Origin: Verticillium longisporum | Lineage: Eukaryota; Ascomycota; Sordariomycetes; Glomerellales; Plectosphaerellaceae | Assembly (NCBI GenBank): GCA_019188255.1 | Contig: JAETXT010000009.1 | Coordinates: 2,852,001-2,916,000, forward strand | Reading direction: 5' to 3' | DNA length: 64,000 nt | Part shown: positions 58,444-64,000 of the stretch, one piece after another | How positions within the stretch are numbered: position 1 is the first letter of the stretch | How the letters are laid out: each line of letters opens with the position of its first letter | Position numbers and translations under genes: made by a program | The notes under the pieces: generated by a model | The model's database searches: none | What the model saw: the letters and a program-made list of their open reading frames with translations, nothing else | Told to the model about the DNA's origin: nothing

Positions 58444-59623
58444 TCACGCCTTGACGGCGTCCGGCTGGGGCGCCTCAGCAGCGTCGCCGTCCTTGAAGAC
58501 GCCCTTGAGCGCGGCGCTCGGCTCGTCGACGAGCTTGAACATGCCCCTCGGGTCCCGCAGGAAGACGGCGGCGGACCGTGCGACAATGTCGTCGACGGCC
58601 ATGCCCTCGAGGTCGCGCAGCGTGGCGCGCATCCAGGCGACGACGGCGGCGAGGCTCCGGAGGTCGGCGTCCTCGCGGGCCTTGAACAGGTTCCGCCAGA
58701 CGGCGGCGGCGAGGACCCTGTCGCTCTTCTTGGCGAGCCCCTCGTCGTAGGCGGCGATGAGGCCCCGCCACTGCATGAAGATGTCCTTGAGGTAGCGCTG
58801 GCGCAGCGCCGACGACGTCATGCCGTGGTTCAGGTGCATGACGCGCTCGCAGTCGAAGAAGAAGTTGTCGACGAACTGGGCCTGCATGGTGCGCGCCGCG
58901 TCGCGGTCCAGGCAGCGCATGCGCGCGATGATGAGGTACATGTGCAGCATGGTGACGTGGGACCACGAGCTGAACGAGGGCGAGAGGTTGAAGACTTTTG
59001 GGGGTCAGCTTGTCGTGCTCGTTGGAAGGGGGGGGGAGCCCCAAGGGAAGGAAGATGGGGAGAGGATCGAAGGGGTGAACAGGAGGAAACTCACTCTGCA
59101 GCCACGGCCCGTGAGGCGTGCCGAGCTCCTCGCCGTCGTCCGTCTTGGGCACGCTGTCGGCCTTGCGAAGGTCCTCGGAGATGGTGTAGGCGGCCGGCGC
59201 GGCGCAGACCTTGTACAGCTTGTCGAGCTGGTTGCTGAGGACGTAGGGGTTCCCGCCGAGGTTGGGCTGGAACTTGCCGCGCAGGGCGCCGGCGAGGGCG
59301 CCCGAGACGGGGCCCGTCTGCTCGTCAGGGGCGGTGCCGGGGGTGCCTGGGCCGACGGACGAGGCGGGCGCTGACGGTCGCGTGGGGGTCTTTGCAGCGC
59401 GGCGGCACGCGGAGCTGCTGAAGGGTCGTCGTCTCGCGGACGCTGCCGGGGAGGAGGCTGTTGATGTCGGACTCGCTGTCGTCGTCGCCGTCGCTCTTGT
59501 CAGTGTCGTCAAGCCGGCTGGGTAGAGGTCGGCCGTGGCGCGGAGGCTCCTGGCGAGGAGCCGGGTGTGCTGCCTGCAGCTTTGGCAGGCCATTGTTGCG
59601 GTGTGCTGGGCGAGATATGGCAT
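58444..59623 (-). CDS. cbp3: Mitochondrial complex III assembly chaperone CBP3 (ubiquinol-cytochrome c chaperone)
   Basis: Two exons (59623-59095 and 58994-58444) around a 100-base intron give 359 residues, or 349 if the second ATG at 59593 is used. The N-terminus (MACQSCRQHTRLLARSLRA) is Arg/Leu-rich and lacks acidic residues, as in a mitochondrial presequence. A Ser/Ala/Pro linker is followed by the conserved chaperone domain: LDKLYKVCAAPAAYTISEDL, then across the splice GPWLQ to IFNLSPSFSSWSHVTMLHMY, LIIARMRCLDRDAARTMQAQ, FVDNFFFDCERVMHLNHGMT and LKDIFMQWRGLIAAYDEGLA. Yeast Cbp3 with Cbp6 binds the mitoribosome exit and newly made cytochrome b to start complex III assembly. The first-exon reading frame stays open through the intron, so an intronless model would lose the C-terminal half of the domain. 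Confidence 0.9.
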
Positions 59624-60061
59624 ACACGAGGGGGGTTTCGCTCGATCCAAGCTCCCGTGGCTTTAGACTTCCGAGAGACGCAGGCGAGGTGATGGTGGTG
59701 GTGGGGGTGGAAGGAGGAGAGTCGTGACCACTACTCGGAGTGTCTGAACGTCATGCATCTAAAAAAGTTGATGAACGCATCGACCTTCTGGAGCTGGAAT
59801 CCCCATTTCTCAGCACATGCTAGCGCCGGCGAAACCACGGATCGCTGCTGTGCACGGGCCATCGGTGCCACTGTTGGTGCTGTGCACATGTCGTCTTGGG
59901 TGGGGGCGATCAGGGTCTCCGTGGGGGTTGCATCGCCTCGAGCGGGTCAGAGAGACATTGAAGAGCAGCTATGTAAAGTTACTATTGAGGTGTTGATATA
60001 CAGGATGATACATGATGACAAGGATGATACAGAGGTTCTACATGTGATCCCTCCAAGTGCA
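59624..60061. other. 438-base intergenic region
   Basis: Between the CBP3 start and the CEM1 stop, both minus strand. It should contain the CBP3 promoter and the CEM1 3' UTR. No other feature is seen. Confidence 0.5.
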
Positions 60062-61446
60062 TCACTGGTACTTGGCAAATACCAAGGTAGCATTCGTACC
60101 GCCAAATCCAAAGCTATTCGACAAGGCGACCTTGACCTCCTTTTCCTGCGTCTTGAGCGGCACGTAGTTCAGTTTCGGCCCAACATTGGGATTCTCCAGA
60201 TTCAATGTTGGCGGGATGAGGTTCTGCGTAGATTGTCAGCATACACTGCCTGCATTTTCCGCAGTGGCTAGCTGGCCACTCACCTCCTTGACCGCCAGCA
60301 CAGAAAACATAGCCTCCACAGCGCCGGCCGCTCCCAGCAAGTGCCCGACAGCACCCTTTGTGCTGCTGACAGCAACCTCAGACTCGTCAGCGACGCCCAC
60401 GTCGCCCATCATGAGTGTCCGAATGGCGGACGCCTCGGCAGCGTCTCCAATCTGGGTGCCCGTGGCGTGGGCGTTGATGTAGTCAACGTCGGCCGGCCTG
60501 ATGCCGGCATTCTTCAGCGCCGCCCGCATGGCCCTGAACGCGCCATGGCCGTCCTCCCGCGGCGCCGTCATGTGATGGCTATCCCCGCTGCACCCGTACC
60601 CCTTGACCTCGGCGTAGATCCGGGCCCCTCGCGCCCGCGCGTGCTCGAGCTCTTCGAGGACAAAGACGGCCGACCCCTCGGCCACGACAAAGCCGTCGCG
60701 GCCGGCGTCAAAGGGGCGACAGCTCGCTGCGGGGTCGGTGTTGTACCTCGTCGACAGCGACCGCGCCCTGCCAAAGCCGGCAAAGGTCAGGGGTGGATGC
60801 ACGACTCGGTACCGCCGGCGACCATGACGTCGGCGTCCCCAAAGGCGATGAAGCGGCTGGCGTCGCCGATCGAGTGACCCCCCGTCGTGCAAGCCGTAGT
60901 GACGGCGTGGTTGGGACCCTGGAGGCCGTGCTTCATGGAGATGTGGCCGGCGGCCATGTTGATGAGGATCTTGGGCACGAACAACGGCGAGACCTTCTTG
61001 TAACCCTGGCACAGAGTTAGCTTCAACAACGTCCCGAGCAGGCGGGGGATGCTCACGCCTTGGTCAAACGCCAGACTGGTGTCGTAGATCTCTTCGAGGT
61101 TGCCAATGCCGCTGCCGAGACAAACGCCCGTGGCCTCTTTCTCTTCGTGGCTCGAAGGGTGCCAGTCGGCGTCGTCGAGAGCCATCTGGGCGCTGGCGAC
61201 GGCGTACTGGGCAAATGTGGACATGCGGCGCATCTCTGTGGGGCCCAGCCACTCGGATGGTCGCCATTGCTCTGTCGGTACGAGGCCGGCGACGCTGCTG
61301 GTCATGTCCTTCCAGCGCTGGCGCGGCTCGAGGTGGTCCAGGGTCGTGATGCCCGACTCGCCAGCGAGGAGACGGGACCAGGTGGTGCGAACGCCAACGC
61401 CGAGGGGCGTGATGGCGCCGAGGCCTGTCACGACGACTCGTCGCAT
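60062..61446 (-). CDS. cem1: Mitochondrial 3-oxoacyl-ACP synthase (KAS, CEM1), apparent frameshift
   Basis: Three exons (61446-61057, 61005-60284, 60223-60062) give 424 residues if one base is added in the G4 run 60790-60793. Without it the conserved [20 protein letters not shown] breaks at a stop right after HP. The first intron (51 bases) is in frame and lacks a stop. The thiolase-fold marks are [20 protein letters not shown], the nucleophile region [20 protein letters not shown] with Cys in TACTTG, and the two active-site histidines in [14 protein letters not shown] and [17 protein letters not shown]. The last exon, [20 protein letters not shown] to [17 protein letters not shown], completes the fold. 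The enzyme elongates acyl-ACP in mitochondrial type II fatty-acid synthesis, which feeds lipoic acid. No clear presequence precedes MRRVVVTG, so an upstream exon may be missing. Confidence 0.92.
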
Positions 61447-62607
61447 TATCCTGCCATGCCAGAGTTCTCTCTAGCTTTCAAGGTGTGAGACGAGCCGAAG
61501 AGAATTGAGACTGGAGAGCTCAGAGGCGATTGCGTCTGCCGTGTAGTGCCTCCCTTTGCTCACAGTCAAAATACGTACCTTCAAAGCAAGGGACGTCAGA
61601 GCTTGAAGGTCGATGGTCAGGGATGAGCTCCGGCAAGGATCATGCTAGGCCCGATTCGGTCGAGTTTCAGGTCTCGAACGCTACAACCGAACTCGACACT
61701 GTATTGACAGTGGCCAGACCGTGTTGAATCGCGGCCGAAGACCCCTAAAAAGCTAATCTGCACAGTGCGAGACATGGGACATGCGGATGGAAGGGGCGGT
61801 GCTCAGCTTCACCTTCCCATCTCATCCTACCCCAAAGCAACACGTCGTCTGACGCGATCATCGTGCTGCGGCCCTACTCAAGGCTTGCTATTTAATATTC
61901 AGCCATTGAATATCGTTACCTTTGCACATCGCCAGCATGTTCTGATCACACATTCGCACACATCTCTGAGGAACTCCTGTCCTCGACTCAAGACCTAGGC
62001 CCAAGCCCAAGGCTTAGACCCTGGCCACGTTTCGTTCTCATGCGGCTCGAGCCATACAACACGCATTGACCGCACCTCAACTCAAATCAATCGAACACTC
62101 GTCTCTCAGCATCGTAGCTTCTTTGCAATCTTGAACGCGAAACATATAGATCTCAATTGCCGAAGAGGACAGACTCTTTTTGCCAATTCGAAGTCCGGCA
62201 TTCTGTTATCCTTGTATAGAATCCTTCGCTCATTGCTTGCCGTCATCTCCGCCATAATCACACCAACGATATCATGGCCACATTTTAGAACGCGACGTAC
62301 TTAGCCTTCAACACGACGAAAACACCACCGCCACTAAACCTTGAGCGCCGCTTTGGTGACACTCCCACGACGCGTAGTCACCTACAGCGCGGCCTTCGCC
62401 ACGACACTCTTGACTCCGAACACGACAATCACTTCATTTGTGGCTTCTGCGACGCCGCGAACTATACTATTAGACTTTTCCACCACTTTCCCCTTGCTCG
62501 CCCAGAGCTCAACAGCCCCCCCCCCCCCCATTTAAGCCCACTGCCTTCCACGCCCGCGGGGGAATCGTCTCGCTGTATACATCTCCCATCTAAGTGGGAC
62601 GCCTATC
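61447..62607. other. 1.2 kb divergent intergenic region
   Basis: Promoter region of CEM1 (-) and of the OPT transporter (+). It includes an AT-rich TTTAATATTCAGCCATTGAA stretch near 61890 and a C11 run at about 62519-62529. No supported gene is present. Confidence 0.5.
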
Positions 62608-64000
62608 ATGGCGCGAACTTCAAGCAGCCGTGTGTCCAAGACAGCCCCCAGTGCTGCCGCTGAGTACGATGACTACGAGATGACCTCCACGGCCGGGGCT
62701 GCAGCAAGTGGGCGCGAGACGGACAAGAGCGTAGGCCTGACGGCCGCCGGCTTCCAAGAAAGCTCCGGCCCCGTCGGGGACCTACAGCAGAGTCTCTCGC
62801 AATGGGGTGAGTCAAGAGCATTCAAGGGCGATGTCGGTGATGATGATGAGCAAGCATCCGAACATGAACTTCTCTTAGATCCTGCCCTCCCCGAGGAGTA
62901 CGACGCGCGACCAGGCGCCCGGCGGGATAGCGTGGCCGACGACGAGCTCGCCATGGACAAGGAGGACGAGGAGGACTCTCCTTATGCCGAAGTCCGCTCC
63001 GCCGTTCGAAATTACGACGAGGACGCACCTTGCAACACCATACGAGCCTGGACGATCGGCTTGCTCCTTGTCGTCCTCGGTGCCTCTATGAACACGTTCT
63101 TCTCTCTACGCTCGCCGTCCATTGGCATCAGCCCCCTCGTCGCTCAGATCATTTCGTGGCCCATAGGCCATGGCTGGACCAAAGTCATGCCGACGAGACG
63201 CTTTGAGACCTTTGGCATCCGCTGGAGTCTGAACCCGGGTCCCTTCAACCGAAAGGAGCACTCCATCATCGTTGTGATGGCTAGTGTTTCCTTCTCAGTC
63301 GCCTATGCTACGGACATTATTCTGGCCCAGCTCGTCTTTTACAAGCAGGATTTTGGCCTCACCTTCCAGATGCTGCTAACCATCTCGACGCAATCCCTGG
63401 GATACGGCATTGCGGGTATTCTGAGGAAGTTTCTCGGTATGGGTTCTTCGATTCCCCTTGCCCCTTGTCCAAGCATCCCGGCTGACCTCGCAGTCTATCC
63501 CGCATCCATGATCTGGCCCGGCGTTTTGGTGTCTGTGACCCTGATGAATGCCATGTACGACCGCAGCGACAGACCCGACCCCTCTATCCTCGGCGGGAGA
63601 ATGCCGCGCTACAAGTGGTTCGCGCTGGTCACTCTGGGGGCGTTCTGCTACTACTGGATTCCCGGGTACTTTGTCAAGTGCCTGAGCGTCTTTGCGTTTG
63701 CTACTTGGATGGCCCCCAGAAACCCCGTTGTGAATCAGCTGTTCGGCGGCTCGACAGGTCTCTCACTGTTGCCTCTTACATTTGACTGGACGCAGATTTC
63801 GGGTTTCGTTGGTTCTCCTTTGATTCCTCCTTGGTAGGTCATGCAGACACCTTCGCCGCAGTGGCCGAACATTTTCTGATGGTTTTCAGGGAAGCAATCG
63901 CCAACACGATGGTCGGCGTCATCTTCTTCTTCATCACCTTGTGCTCCATCTTCCACTACACCGGCGTCTGGTACGCGCAATACCTGCCCATGAGCGACTC
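62608..64000 (+). CDS. Oligopeptide transporter (OPT family), 3' partial
   Basis: Three exons are visible (62608-63436, 63494-63833, 63890 to the window end); the gene continues beyond the right edge. The first intron is 57 bases and in frame; its removal joins RKFL to VYPASMIWPGVLVSV. The N-terminal 140 residues are acidic and cytosolic. The membrane part starts with APCNTIRAWTIGLLLVVLGA, then SMNTFFSLRSPSIGISPLVA, PGPFNRKEHSIIVVMASVSF and IPGYFVKCLSVFAFATWMAP. NTFFSLR and the NPGPFNRKEH loop are hallmarks of OPT proteins. These are proton-coupled importers of small peptides, including glutathione or modified peptides, at the plasma membrane. The substrate cannot be told from this sequence. 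The ATG at 62608 follows a long leader with no in-frame upstream ATG seen. Confidence 0.9.

Noticed and set aside
1..64000. Secondary-metabolite cluster or horizontally acquired island
   Set aside because: No PKS, NRPS, terpene-synthase, P450 or cluster regulator motifs were seen; nearly all genes are conserved housekeeping genes in fungal style.

Overview
This window is nuclear DNA of a filamentous ascomycete (Pezizomycotina, most likely Sordariomycetes). Genes carry short introns of 50 to 190 bases with GTAAGT-like donors and CTAAC branch sites. Coding sequence is rich in G+C, both strands are used, intergenic gaps of 0.3 to 5 kb are common, and nearly all recognisable products are conserved fungal housekeeping proteins. 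I see no tRNA, rRNA, CRISPR array, transposase or secondary-metabolite cluster.

Layout from left to right: a partial DUF2841 protein (1-1460, +); a CBF1-type bHLH factor (5553-6772, -); the Fyv10/Gid9 ubiquitin-ligase subunit (8985-10546, +); the CAF1/POP2 deadenylase (11335-12909, -), divergent from a complex I B12-type subunit (13639-14054, +); a coiled-coil protein (15401-16873, -); eIF6/TIF6 (18863-19815, -); NRDE2 (20389-23907, -); a CLC/Gef1-type chloride transporter (25288-28174, +); mitochondrial GABA transaminase (29488-30993, +). Then comes the only accessory-looking island (31.1-35.7 kb, -): an HNH-nuclease gene with an in-frame stop and an intronic minisatellite, a truncated tandem copy of it, and an unresolved ORF. 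After it: an AT-hook protein (35702-36663, -); a gene-poor 5 kb; SET2 H3K36 methyltransferase (41721-44668, +); a BMT5-like rRNA methyltransferase (45489-46725, -); a large nuclear-looking protein (48637-51966, +); SUMO E1 subunit AOS1 (53372-54888, -); a protein with a DOC-like C-terminus (56736-58151, +); CBP3 (58444-59623, -); mitochondrial ketoacyl-ACP synthase CEM1 (60062-61446, -); and an OPT transporter that runs off the right edge (62608 onward, +).

The genes do not form one pathway. Loose themes are mitochondrial function (complex I, CBP3, CEM1, GABA transaminase), RNA and ribosome biology (CAF1, eIF6, BMT5, NRDE2) and chromatin or ubiquitin-like control (SET2, AOS1, Fyv10).

The most important cross-cutting observation is that seven genes, mostly conserved ones, break frame at eleven places. 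Each break is repaired by adding exactly one G or C inside or beside a short G/C run. The uniform direction and the intact flanking protein sequence point to homopolymer under-calling in the assembly rather than pseudogenes, so intact genes should be assumed unless reads show otherwise. The strongest biological leads are the HNH tandem duplication and two genes whose reading frame stays open for more than 100 codons beyond a TAG stop. I did not identify a complete, previously undescribed system.
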